From Sparassis latifolia (lineage: Eukaryota > Basidiomycota > Agaricomycetes > Polyporales > Sparassidaceae), in contig JAENRS010000022.1 in assembly GCA_018466975.1 (NCBI GenBank), forward strand, positions 620,001-684,000: a DNA stretch of 64,000 nucleotides, written 5' to 3'. Positions within the stretch are counted from its first letter, which is position 1. Every line of letters starts with the position of its first letter. Below the pieces are notes generated by a model. It searched no databases and was not told where the DNA came from. It saw only the letters and a program-made list of their open reading frames with translations. This document shows, piece by piece, positions 11,161 to 20,477 of the stretch. The position numbers and the translations under genes were made by a program.

Positions 11161-12642
11161 TCAGTCCGAACGGGACGTAGAGCTTGGAGTATTCACAGCG
11201 GCAATGCTGCTAGCATGAGCATGACGCATAGGAAACGTCTTTTTTCGCCGATTAGCACCAGCTTCCTCCTCCCCTGGCAGGAGCGCATGAATTTGTTGTC
11301 CATGGAAGCGGATGATGCTGTTCGCAAAGTCAAGAATGACACCGAACTTACGCATGAATGGTGTTCCCAGTACAACGTCATATCGATCAAGATTGACGAC
11401 ATCTAAGTAGACATCATCCTGGAAGGTTCCACAAATAACAGGAACCCTCACACCATAATTAATTCGTGAGCGACTACCAACACATCCAAGTTGAAGGATT
11501 ACGGGGTTCTCGAGTTCCAAGATCGAGATTCCCGCTACGCGAGCAAACTCCGGAGAGATCGAGTCTGTCGTACTCCCCGAATCAAACAGGATGAGGGCCT
11601 GTAGGCCGTTGACAGTAACGTAGCCCGTGAGACAAGTCTGGTCAAGACGCGACACGTCTGGCCGACGACAAGTCTGCTGGCGCTGTATCATGGCATGAGT
11701 TACCATGGGTAATGCTGCAGGCGCCGGCGTAGCGGCCATTGCACGCAGCGATACTGATGTTGGCGCAAAGTCCTGATGCTCATATACAGGCGGAGCATCG
11801 TCGGGGTCCTCGAAGAGGATGTCCGATATTGCATTGAACACCGCGGTGGGCGACGGGTCGTCCTCATAGTCACCGCGGTCAGGCAACAGCATTGCAGCAA
11901 GAATATCACGCTGCACTAGAAGCCGTGCACGAATTCGCTTGCGCCGCCGCACGAATTCGGTCAGCGCCCGCACGCGATCAAATGGGTCGCGCAGCAAGTT
12001 TCCTTGCTCTACGACGCTGCGGGCAAGCTCGCGTTGGGTCCACAGCAATTGGCCGTACAATATGTCGATGTACCGGCCGTACTGTTGTAGGTTTGAAAGG
12101 AGGTCACCATTGAGGGCATACAGGCCGTGGATAGCATCCATCGGAGGACCTGCAAGCCATGACTCAAGAGCGCCATTAGTATTAACTTCCGAGATGCTGT
12201 CACTATTTTCCTCAGCATCTGGAATTGCCACAAGTGGCGGCATTTCGTCGTCATCCACATCTGTGTCCGATTCGAACAACAGCGGCTCCGAGGACTCATC
12301 CTGGTATGCCGGTGGATTCGTAAATACAGCGGACACAGCAGCATTTTCAGCATCTCCAACAAGTGCTGTAGCATCTCCTCCAGCCGTAATCTCGGTCTGG
12401 AGTCGAAGCATCTCATGCTCGAACACGGAGAGTGTTTCGCGCGAGGGCTCGGATTCCGCAGAATCTTCATCCTCAACAATGCGCATCGACCCGTAGTACA
12501 TGACCTCATCATCTTCGAGGTCAAAGTACTCCTCCAGAGGGTTGCTCTCCTCCTCTGGATCATACTGTGAGCCCTCGACGAGTGCAACCGTCTCGTCCTC
12601 GGGTTCGCCATTTCCTGCATTGGGTGCGACATTATCATGCAC
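11161..12642 (-). CDS. Retropepsin-type aspartic protease polyprotein segment, element 1
   Basis: 493 residues, uninterrupted. The first 330 are acidic and low in recognisable structure. The C-terminal 150 hold the protease: the active-site LILFDSGSTTDSIS, then a second half with VVLGTPFMRKFGVILDF, the usual flap and hydrophobic pattern. It would cut Gag and Pol during particle maturation. It lies in its own frame between the gag zinc-knuckle ORF and the RT ORF, with 31 bases to RT, so expression probably needs frameshifting or reinitiation. Confidence 0.9.
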   Translation of the reverse strand: MHDNVAPNAGNGEPEDETVALVEGSQYDPEEESNPLEEYFDLEDDEVMYYGSMRIVEDEDSAESEPSRETLSVFEHEMLRLQTEITAGGDATALVGDAENAAVSAVFTNPPAYQDESSEPLLFESDTDVDDDEMPPLVAIPDAEENSDSISEVNTNGALESWLAGPPMDAIHGLYALNGDLLSNLQQYGRYIDILYGQLLWTQRELARSVVEQGNLLRDPFDRVRALTEFVRRRKRIRARLLVQRDILAAMLLPDRGDYEDDPSPTAVFNAISDILFEDPDDAPPVYEHQDFAPTSVSLRAMAATPAPAALPMVTHAMIQRQQTCRRPDVSRLDQTCLTGYVTVNGLQALILFDSGSTTDSISPEFARVAGISILELENPVILQLGCVGSRSRINYGVRVPVICGTFQDDVYLDVVNLDRYDVVLGTPFMRKFGVILDFANSIIRFHGQQIHALLPGEEEAGANRRKKTFPMRHAHASSIAAVNTPSSTSRSD

Positions 12643-12717
12643 AAAAGTGTGCTCATCCTCAGCTACCTCTGGATGCTCCTGCGCGTCATCCTGGGCAGGT
12701 TCTGCCTCCGCGGCTTC

Positions 12718-13623
12718 TCACTCGTCAATTACACGAGCCGCGTGGAGCTTCGGGCCCTTGGGCTTCGGGCAGTTCGGTGACAAGTGGCCGTACTCACCAC
12801 AGTTGTAACACCGGACGTTCGCAAGGTTTCCCGACGGTCCGCCACGATTTCCAGAGAAGTTAGTAGGCCGCCCGTCCTTCTGCGTGGACTGCGGCGGGGC
12901 TTGCAATGAGCGATTCGTGCTCTGCGGCGGACGGTTTCCAGATCCGCCATCACAACGAAAATCATTGCGATGCACGACGCGCACAAATCGCGTCGACTTC
13001 CCATGGTCGGGGTGCTTCACAGATGAGCTCTGGCCATGAGTGTCTTGGGTAGAAGTAGTTTTCGCCGGCGTGGGTACGGGCGCAGGCGCGGAACGTTTGA
13101 CACGATTTCGTGAAACGACCTGGTTGTTGTGTTCTTGCTGAACAGCGAGACGCAGCAATGTGGTAAGCGGAGTGGTCTCGACGGAAACGTCCTTTGATCT
13201 GAACAGAGGGACGCAGACTTCGTCCGGAAGCGCCTTGACAAAGGTTCGCACGAACGTGTAGTCATCGGGCGGCTGAGGCATACGGGCAGCATACTTAGCT
13301 AGCTCATCCCATACACCGTTTACTCCGCCATCCTTCGTGTATATTACTGCGTAGAATTTATCAGCCGCATTTCCTGCGGTTGCGTGATACAAGAACCGCC
13401 AGAAAATGGCACACGCGGCATCTTCGAAATTCCACTTTACATTATTGTGAGGCGTGTCGACATTGTCATTGTACCAGTCGGCAGCCTTACCCTTGAGAAA
13501 TTGGCCCATAAGTTGGAGCCGTTCCTCATCGAGGTCTGGTCCGCACATGCGATAAAGCCGAAGCCATCGCAATAGGGACTTCAACCACGATTCGAAAACT
13601 TCGAGATCATCCTCACCTGAATA
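12718..13623 (-). pseudogene. Gag C-terminal half: capsid and CCHC zinc knuckle, element 1
   Basis: The frame opens at 13623 with YSGEDDLEVFESWL and runs through a typical Ty3-type capsid (LLRWLRLYRMCGPDLDEERL, GKAADWYND) to the nucleocapsid knuckle CYNCGEYGHLSPNC (C-x2-C-x4-H-x4-C). No ATG lies near the start; it is the displaced continuation of the upstream gag frame. An 8 bp tandem duplication (tattcaga/tattcagg, sense) separates the two. Deleting one unit restores a continuous gag of about 780 residues. Confidence 0.88.
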
Positions 13624-15053
13624 TCTGAATACTTGTCAGGCAGAGGTATATTTTTCATATTTTTCAGAGCATTACTATCAGGTAGTGCCCGTCCGACTTT
13701 CTTCCTGATCATCTCGCGGATAGTTTTCACACCATCACGCATGAACGAGTCGTCAACAGCGGGTAACGTATATCCCGGCTGTGGCTGTTGTTGCTGACGA
13801 GGTACACTACCACGGGGCATGCTATGTCTACCCTGTAAGTAGCTGGGACTCCGTGTTGCATGCCTGTCAAGATTACGGACAGACGGCCTCTCGGAGCTCT
13901 CGTCATCATCTCCGTCATCTCCATCCGAGCCGTTACCATGCGGACTCGAGTCGCCATCGCCATCTGGAGGACCGCCATCACCGCCTCCACCAGGGAATCC
14001 ACCAGAACGGAATCCCCGACCGGAGGAGTGTGGTCCGCGACCACGCGCGGGCAAACCTCCACGACGCGGCGGGTTGTTGTTACCACCACCACCAGGTGGT
14101 TCCGGCGGCGGTGCATCACCAAATGCGGTGCGCAGCGTGGCGAAGGGCATCGCACTACCCCAACGCGCACGCATGTCTACGCGGGACTCGGCCTGCTGCC
14201 AGGTCTCGTTGATGCGGGCCTCGCGCTCTCGACGCCGTTGTTCTGCCCCACGCGCATCCAAAAAGCGGGTTTGGCCATCGAGACGAAGATTGTACATGGC
14301 ATCCGTCTCGTTTCGGTCGCGGGGCCGGAACAGCATGTCGAGCGACCTCTCGACATAGTCGTCCGAGTTGATCGGCGGAGACTGCGGCCGATCGCCTTCA
14401 ACGCCAACGGGCGGCCTCGACTGATGAGTTGCCTCGTCTGCCGCGCGAGATGAAAACTCGCGTAGCGGGGTCTCTAAGTCGTCAATCTCGGGGTTCTCCC
14501 GCTTCTTAATGCGGAGTATGGAGGAGCGAATCTTACCAATCGCCTCCTCAAAGTCCCTTTGAGCGTTCACGGCTCTAGCGCGGGTAGCATTGGCCTCACG
14601 GGTGGCCCGATTAGCATAGCTGATGGCCTGCTGGTAGGATACGTCGGACTCATTGAACCTCACCTTTATGGCAGCAAGGAGGTCCTCCGTGTCGTTCCAT
14701 AACTGGCTGAGCTGCGGCTCATCCATGTTAGTATCAGGTACACGGTGCTGATCACCGACCGTGTTGTCGTCTGCAGCGCCCGTGCGAGCATCACGGTCGC
14801 CCGGCGTATCGACGACGCCATCGCTCTCTGATCTGCCCGATCGCGAGGGATCAGCCTCACGAGACGGGTCACCGGCGTCATCATGAACGTCGGCAGGTGG
14901 TACCGGTTCATTCTTGTCAGTGGATTGGCCGCGATCATCGACGTTATCGTCGTCGTCGGCGGTGTCCTGAACGGTACTACGCCTTGTCTTCATTCCACCA
15001 ACTCCAGTGGTGACGGTCACAGTGGAGCTTGTAGGGTTCCTCTTGGCCGGCAT
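13581..15053 (-). CDS. Gag N-terminal half, element 1
   Basis: The ATG at 15053 is the first after the 5' LTR (about 120 bp of leader) and begins MPAKRNPTSSTVTV. It is a long charged, disordered protein with a helical stretch (about residues 130-185), a Gly/Arg/Pro-rich segment (about 310-375) and a C-terminal NALKNMKNIPLPDKYSD. That last part is where a capsid domain should begin; instead the frame is lost at the 8 bp duplication and ends 14 codons later at 13581. Confidence 0.85.
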   Translation of the reverse strand: MPAKRNPTSSTVTVTTGVGGMKTRRSTVQDTADDDDNVDDRGQSTDKNEPVPPADVHDDAGDPSREADPSRSGRSESDGVVDTPGDRDARTGAADDNTVGDQHRVPDTNMDEPQLSQLWNDTEDLLAAIKVRFNESDVSYQQAISYANRATREANATRARAVNAQRDFEEAIGKIRSSILRIKKRENPEIDDLETPLREFSSRAADEATHQSRPPVGVEGDRPQSPPINSDDYVERSLDMLFRPRDRNETDAMYNLRLDGQTRFLDARGAEQRRREREARINETWQQAESRVDMRARWGSAMPFATLRTAFGDAPPPEPPGGGGNNNPPRRGGLPARGRGPHSSGRGFRSGGFPGGGGDGGPPDGDGDSSPHGNGSDGDDGDDDESSERPSVRNLDRHATRSPSYLQGRHSMPRGSVPRQQQQPQPGYTLPAVDDSFMRDGVKTIREMIRKKVGRALPDSNALKNMKNIPLPDKYSDIQVRMISKFSNRG

Positions 15054-15173
15054 GTCGACAGAGAAGGTGATAGAAGCAAGGTCTTTTCGAAGGGGTGTAG
15101 AAAAGGGGTTTGTTGCCTAGCTAGAATAGACTTCACTAATACCGAGGTGGTATCAGCGGCAAGTGCAAAAATG

Positions 15174-15359
15174 TATAAGGCTTTTGCGGCCTTTGGTGGT
15201 CCTTAAGTCGCGGGAAATGCACTGAACCGAGTGTATTCGGAAGGCAAGTTTTCAGCGAGTAAAGTAAAGACGAAAAACCCATCTACGCGGTTGAGCGCGT
15301 ATTCAACGCCTCGGCTAACTCCGATGCCTCGACTACTCTATTCCTCTAATATCCTTACA
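15174..15359 (-). repeat. 5' LTR of element 1
   Basis: 185 of 186 positions match the 3' LTR. Its outer edge abuts CGCTG (15360-15364), the right copy of the target duplication. Between its inner end and gag the plus strand reads TGGTATCAGCGGC (15148-15160), which resembles a tRNA primer site but lies on the wrong strand for this element. Confidence 0.93.
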
Positions 15360-16859
15360 CGCTGGTTGTTCCAGCTCAACGCGGTTATGGCTGGCCTGAA
15401 ATCGAGTTCTCTGAAACCATTTGCCCAAATGACCGCTATGTCATCGCGCGGAAGCTTGGTTGGGGTACGCACTCGAGCACTTGGCTGGCTCGCGATCAAA
15501 AGTACGCCTCGACAATTTTTTTAACCAGTTTATTCTTTCTCATAAATGTCTGACAGGGAGAATTCGCATGTCGCTATCAAGATTCTCAGAGGTCATAGCA
15601 CCGATCTCGTGCGACGCCGTCTGATTTGGGAACTGGAAGCTCTCAAGCTGATATCCATCTGCAACTGGTACTTTGCTCGGAGGTCTACAGCTGCCTATGT
15701 AGGACTATGTAGGCTCGGCTAGCACTCGGCTAGCCAGGTCCCTACTACATAGTCCTATGTAGGCCTCATAGCCTTGTGCAGTTTTCAGATGTCGTCACTC
15801 TCTTCAACTCCTACTCATTGTCTTCGGCTCCTGTCGGATTTCACCTTTCCAGATAAAAGAAGTGCGGGCGACCACATGTGTTTCGTTACTCAAGTCCTTG
15901 GCGGAGACGTAAATTCCCTTTTTGATTCTCATCGTCAACCCTTCCCTCTTCCACTCGCTAAACGTACTCTGCTACATGTGCTGCGTGGAATTGCCCATGT
16001 ACATAAATGCGGCGTGGTACATATAGATTCGAAGCACGACAGCATCTTCTTCAGCATTCGCATGTCCACTGAAAACTTTGAGGCACTCCTTACATCTGAC
16101 CAGTCTCGTCGTCGTCATCCAAGTGCATCCTATGATGGGGCCATCCGGTTGCAGTTTCACAACAGCTTCTATTGCCTACTCTCGCTGAGGCTATGAACAG
16201 AACATTTGTGGTTGGAGACTTTGGGAGCGGCAGGTTGAAACATTCTATGTGCGTTCCATGCTCACCAATTGCCGCAGCCCAACCAATCACTGACCATAGA
16301 ATCGACGAAATCACTGCTTATCCACTTCCTCCTCCCCGAAATCCTAATTTGGGGACCATGGAACGAAAAGGTGGATATATGGACCTTCGGATGCTTGGTA
16401 TGCAGTGACCTTTTCGTGACGCTACTGCGGATGTCAATTAATGAGTCTGTATCCCAGATTTTTGAGATCGTCACCGGTGGAGTACTTTTCAAGTACAAAC
16501 CGTTCCAAAGATTCAACCTTGATGAACTATCCTATCTCCTGTACACGATGCTGTGCTACACGTGCGAAGACTTTAGCGCAGATCAACTAACAGTCAGTAA
16601 ATGGGCTGGCCGATTCTTTGATTCAACATGTATGTCTACGCCTTCCTATCTGTAGTCTTTATTCAACTTCATATCGTAGGTAATCTAGGGGCCAATCCAC
16701 TGTCCTTTCGAGTTGTGTATCAGGAATCACAAAGTCATAGATGAGGCGGATGTACTATCCACAGGCGCTCTCATGCGCAGGCGCCTACACCTCGATCCTG
16801 CGGAACAGGCCAGTGCTGTGAACTTGCTTTCGGATCCTTTGTTTGCTGGGGTCGATTAG
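15360..16859 (+). pseudogene. SRPK-like protein kinase, kinase domain behind element 1 (disrupted and decayed)
   Basis: Continues the 5512-5688 exon in frame. Exons seen: to 15501 (glycine loop LGWGTHSSTWLAR), a 55 nt intron, then from 15557 (catalytic Lys in VAIKIL). After a stretch with a hairpin the frame resumes near 15800 (HMCFVTQVLGGDVNSL), with catalytic loop HIDSKHDS, DFG motif VVGDFGSG, and activation and F-helix region PEILIWGPWNEKVDIWTFGCLV. A further intron precedes IFEIVTGGVLFKYKPFQRF. The family loop is HTDLKHDN, so the Asn that helps bind metal is Ser here. A one-base shift near 16725 separates ANPLSFRVVY from NHKVIDEADVLSTGALMRR, and the C-terminus ends DPLFAGVD at 16859. Insertion and point damage make it a pseudogene. 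Confidence 0.88.
15694..15763. repeat. Inverted repeat within the kinase gene
   Basis: Left arm CCTATGTAGGACTATGTAG (15694-15712) and a right arm ending at 15763 match as reverse complements with two mismatches over 19 bases; the loop contains CTCGGCTAG twice. It lies in what is probably an intron. It may be a small hairpin insertion. Confidence 0.6.
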
Positions 16860-17310
16860 CTAGGCTACATGTATGTTATCCTTTAACTTCGGCCCCAATT
16901 CAAACAGGGTAGTTTCACCTATTACAGACGAGTGTATTCTAAACTCGTGGTACTTTTCTCTGAAGCATAAGTACACAAGATTCTCTAGGTACGGCGTCTA
17001 GTGCCGCTGCCCACTTCGGTGCCCGTGATTAAAAATCGGTTTCATAAGGTCGCTGGCACTATAAGAAGCATACTAGTACCTATGTACCGAGTTGAGCCAC
17101 GCTTGTATTGACATCCGATTGGATGGACAGAGAGCAAGGTGCAACATTTATCGGCTGTCTCTCTACATTACTCAGAGCAATTTCAGGAAACTGGCACTGG
17201 CATGAACTGTATTTCCCAAAGCCAACATGTGCAACGACCATTTCCTACTGCACGGCACTAATGTATTTAACCACAAGTCGGGATGCTCAAATATTGTAAT
17301 TGTCGCAATT
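16860..17310. other. Spacer between kinase pseudogene and F-box gene 1
   Basis: No coding frame or repeat recognised. The two flanking genes are convergent, so this would hold both 3' ends. Confidence 0.4.
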
Positions 17311-18708
17311 TCACGAAAATAAGTGATAAAGAGATATCAAACTCAAACCCGGCGGATATAACACATTCAAGTAATGCTGCTGGTACCGAGCCTTCAGGCT
17401 TGCTTGGATGGAGTATATCACATCCAGCCGACTCGATGGGCAGTCGCAAAACAGCTGTAAGCGGGCTGCGATCCACTTTCGAATGTAGCTAGACGAGACA
17501 TCGAGGATATCATGGTGCACGAGGTTCACTTTGAAGACAACCTCGATGCGCCTCTTGGCACCGCAACCTGTATTGCAGTCAACCGCCAAAGCGGCGAGTT
17601 GGCTGTCGATTGGAACCCAGTCAGAGCAGTAACCAACAGGTTGGAATAGCGCCCGGTCTTTTACAGAGGGGTACTCTATCTTCAACTCAATTTCCACCCG
17701 GGTCAACCGAGTGAGGCTGGCGCTGTTGATCGCCAACTGGGAGTGGAAAGCTTTGATCCATCTTGCGATTTCAGGTCCTGGGTCAAAGCCGGTTATCCAC
17801 GGCACTATCAGTTTTAAAGACGTTAACCGCGAATTCTGGGCCAGATCTAAAAACATTTGGGGTGGGGAAGGCATTTCGAATGGGTGAAATGCAGTTTCCG
17901 GACACAGTAGTGTCAGCTCTTCCAGGCTGTCCTTGGAGTTGCAAAGCAATTCCTGGTCGGTAATGCCAAGCGGAGTGAGTGAACTCTTTTCGCACCACAT
18001 CAGGGCAAGATTCTGAAGCTGTAACTTCAAAGGAGGCGCAAAGAGCCATGACAGGGGAGGAGGAACACCAGGGGTTATCTGTGTCGGATCATAGGAAAGA
18101 GTGAGGTCATGGATGTCGAGCTGGCGAGATGCTCCAGTGTTGCCTTCCGGAGCAGCATCCAGTGGACCAACTCCTGCTGTAGGATGAGACAGCTGAACTC
18201 CGGCAAAGTGTACCGCACGGAGCTTCGGACATTCCGCAAGTATTCGGCGGATGCGATACCCATCATACACTCTCGACAATCCCACAGCCCACGAGCTTCC
18301 AAGGATCTCTCCCTTTAGCAGACGGAAACTCCGAACCATGGGGAAGTAAGAGGAGATGTCTCCATCCCAATCGACCAGTGCTTCCACGTACTCGCAATCC
18401 TGCAGGGCTACCTCCTCCACTCGACTGAGCATGCGTAACACGTTGAAAAGACCACCACCGGGATACCAGCTGTCGAAACCTTTGAAGGTGACGCAACGCA
18501 CGTAGTCACAAAGGGCAGGCGATGCTTCGATGACTCGCTCGAATCTGGCGTACTGGTTGTCACCCGCGATGACAATGGTGTGAAAACTGTGAAGTCGAGA
18601 TCGCGGAAGCCATGCTCGACACATCAGGCAGCACTTCTGCAGGGCTGCTGAATCGTACCACAGATAGTCTATAATCATATCACGAATTTCTGGAGGCACG
18701 TAGACCAT
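17311..18708 (-). CDS. F-box/LRR-type protein, copy 1
   Basis: 465 residues in one exon. The N-terminus (VPPEIRDMIIDYLWYDSAAL, then CCLMCRAWLPRSR) is an F-box of the kind expanded in agaricomycetes, which would bind Skp1 in an SCF ubiquitin ligase. The remainder shows degenerate leucine-rich repeats (VRSFRLLKGEIL, LHDLTLS-like strands, LEELTLL, LTSLKLIV) expected to recognise a target. No interrupting stop. It is one half of a tandem duplication with 20478-21825. The target is unknown, as for nearly all of this family. Confidence 0.85.
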   Translation of the reverse strand: MVYVPPEIRDMIIDYLWYDSAALQKCCLMCRAWLPRSRLHSFHTIVIAGDNQYARFERVIEASPALCDYVRCVTFKGFDSWYPGGGLFNVLRMLSRVEEVALQDCEYVEALVDWDGDISSYFPMVRSFRLLKGEILGSSWAVGLSRVYDGYRIRRILAECPKLRAVHFAGVQLSHPTAGVGPLDAAPEGNTGASRQLDIHDLTLSYDPTQITPGVPPPLSWLFAPPLKLQLQNLALMWCEKSSLTPLGITDQELLCNSKDSLEELTLLCPETAFHPFEMPSPPQMFLDLAQNSRLTSLKLIVPWITGFDPGPEIARWIKAFHSQLAINSASLTRLTRVEIELKIEYPSVKDRALFQPVGYCSDWVPIDSQLAALAVDCNTGCGAKRRIEVVFKVNLVHHDILDVSSSYIRKWIAARLQLFCDCPSSRLDVIYSIQASLKARYQQHYLNVLYPPGLSLISLYHLFS

Positions 18709-18839
18709 ATTGTCGAGGAATAAATGGTGCGATGGACAGAGAAGATGTTGTGCTTATTTGATTGTGGCCAGTTGATAGAAGTGCCTGGGGAAAGGAATTG
18801 GACATGAGAACGAACGGTCTCTGCATTTATATGAGTGTA

Positions 18840-19440
18840 AGCGCAGCAGTTGTGGCGTATCGTGCACTGCATATCCCCCAGAGAGCGCTTGCACGTTTCC
18901 TGCGCCAGCGTGTGGCCGAAGAAATGCGTACGTGAGCGGCAGTAAAAGAAGCAGTGTAAAAGGTTTTATTTCCATTCCTGTCTCCTCGCTTTGTCGCTTA
19001 AAGCCATTCCGCTCGCGGAAGGCTTGCGTCATCCAAGTTGTGATCGGCGCTGAAGACGGGAACGAGTCAGTCGCTCACATACCAGTGTCTTTCCGTAATC
19101 AGGGAGCACAGCTCCATGTCGTGTTTCGCTTGCGTGGCGTTGCGGCTTTGCGTGGCATTGCGGCACAGAATGTAAAGCAACCGTGACTGCGAGATCAGGT
19201 GACAGACGTTTCGCCCCAGATTTAGCCAATACCAGGTCACAGATCATTCTTCTCGCTGTCACCGTTGTCAGTCTCAGGTCACGGTGTCGCCCACTCTGTT
19301 CTTTCAAATGGATCACAGAACACAGCCTCAAAGTTTACTGCCTTTGGCCCTAGGTATGGTCTCAGTCTCACATATCGAATTTACGCCATCTGTGTCGGTC
19401 TAACGGTGGCGGATGGACTGTGAACCCATATTGGTGGCGT
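18840..19440. repeat. Segmental duplication flank, copy 1
   Basis: Upstream flank of F-box gene 1. Shared blocks with 21840-22440 in the same order: agagcgctt, cgtacgtgagcggcagt / catacgtgagcggcagt, cgaggcttgcg-type blocks, 'cttgcgtggcg ... cggcacagaatgt', gactgcgagatcaggtgacag, ctcgctgtcac, and ggtctaacggtggcggatgg. The duplication therefore includes the promoter, not only the gene. Confidence 0.8.
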
Positions 19441-20303
19441 CATTTCTTGGACGCAACGCTCGAGTCGCCCCAAGGCCTGAGGCCAGATTGGCTGAACGGT
19501 TTGACGATCATTGCGACCTTCAGTTTACTCGATCGACTCGTGTCAAGTCCTGCATAGGCTCCGTCGCCCCTCAGTCTCACTCGCGCTCTCTCTACACACT
19601 CCCTGATGGACTTGCTTACTGCTCTCCTCCTCTCGCCAGGGCGTGTCCTCCAACGGGCACTGACGTCTTCCCACTGTCTTCTCGCACTGTTCCCTGCGGC
19701 TCGTCACTGCCGGCCGCATTCCAACTCGACCTTTGTCGTACCGCTGTCCTTCGGTATCCGCATGGACCGCGCGTCGACATTGGCTAGACAGCATCTCAAT
19801 GGCGCCAGGACATGTCTCACGAGCGCTCGCAACAACCTCGGGCACATTCCTGCGGTAGCTGTCATCGACCTCAGGCTACTGGAGCCAGGTGAGCGCATTC
19901 AAATTTCTACCGCGTCTGTCGAGTCTTAGACGTAGAGGTCGCAGTGCAGCAGCAGCATGCTGGGGGCCAGGAGTTATATTCCACGTCGTTCCATAAGGCC
20001 ACTTCACTGCGTTATGTTTGTCCCATCGAGCGACTCTGCATCTGGCCACGTTATGTGTAATACACCCGCCGAGTTCAGCATGTTCATGCACTCGCTGTGA
20101 TCGAGCGACGTGTCGACCTACGGATGCCATTGACGCGGAGCTGGTGAAGGTGCGGAATGCCTGTAACAAACTTGACTGACGGACGAGAGATAAGTCGACA
20201 GAAAAGAAAAGCACTCACGGTCAACAAAACTACCAGGTGATTGTCAGGAGTACTGCGAGACATACCGTCGTCCAGCAGTGTGCATCCACAATGAAGCTCC
20301 TGC

Positions 20304-20365
20304 GTAAAATAATAATTGCATACTTCGAACCATATGCTGTTCAAGGTGTACAATTATTATTTTAC
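20304..20365. repeat. Perfect 15 bp inverted repeat
   Basis: GTAAAATAATAATTG at 20304-20318 and its exact reverse complement at 20351-20365, with a 32 base loop. It lies just past the 3' end of F-box copy 2 and could be a small hairpin insertion or a transcript-end hairpin. Confidence 0.75.
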
Positions 20366-20477
20366 ATATACACATGGGCCTTTTTTCAAACATAGCATAC
20401 TAGCTTCGTAGCATTATCATCACACATTCTCTAACCGTGCTGCATTGTTCGGGTTGACCTTCTCGATATATCGGCAT

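Larger units (their letters stand above)
5684..15364 (-). mobile_element. Ty3/gypsy (chromovirus-type) LTR retrotransposon, element 1
   Basis: About 9.67 kb between two 186 bp direct repeats, with the 5 bp duplication CGCTG at 5684-5688 and 15360-15364. On the minus strand the order is gag, aspartic protease, RT/RNase H, integrase with a chromodomain-like tail, then an accessory ORF, then a purine-rich tract and the 3' LTR. Protease-RT-RNase H-integrase is the Ty3/gypsy order. The LTRs differ at one position, so insertion appears recent. Yet the coding region carries an 8 bp duplication in gag, a frameshift in RNase H, in-frame TGA codons and a mutated integrase catalytic residue. It may have been mobilised by proteins made elsewhere, or decayed quickly. 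Confidence 0.93.
18709..20477. other. Spacer between the two F-box copies
   Basis: The first 730 bp after F-box gene 1 (to about 19440) match the DNA upstream of copy 2 (see the repeat entries). The remaining kilobase has only short frames with no recognisable motif. Confidence 0.5.

Noticed and set aside
13581..13623. Programmed frameshift between the two gag frames of element 1
   Set aside because: No slippery heptamer is present; the 8 bp tandem duplication fully explains the shift as a mutation.
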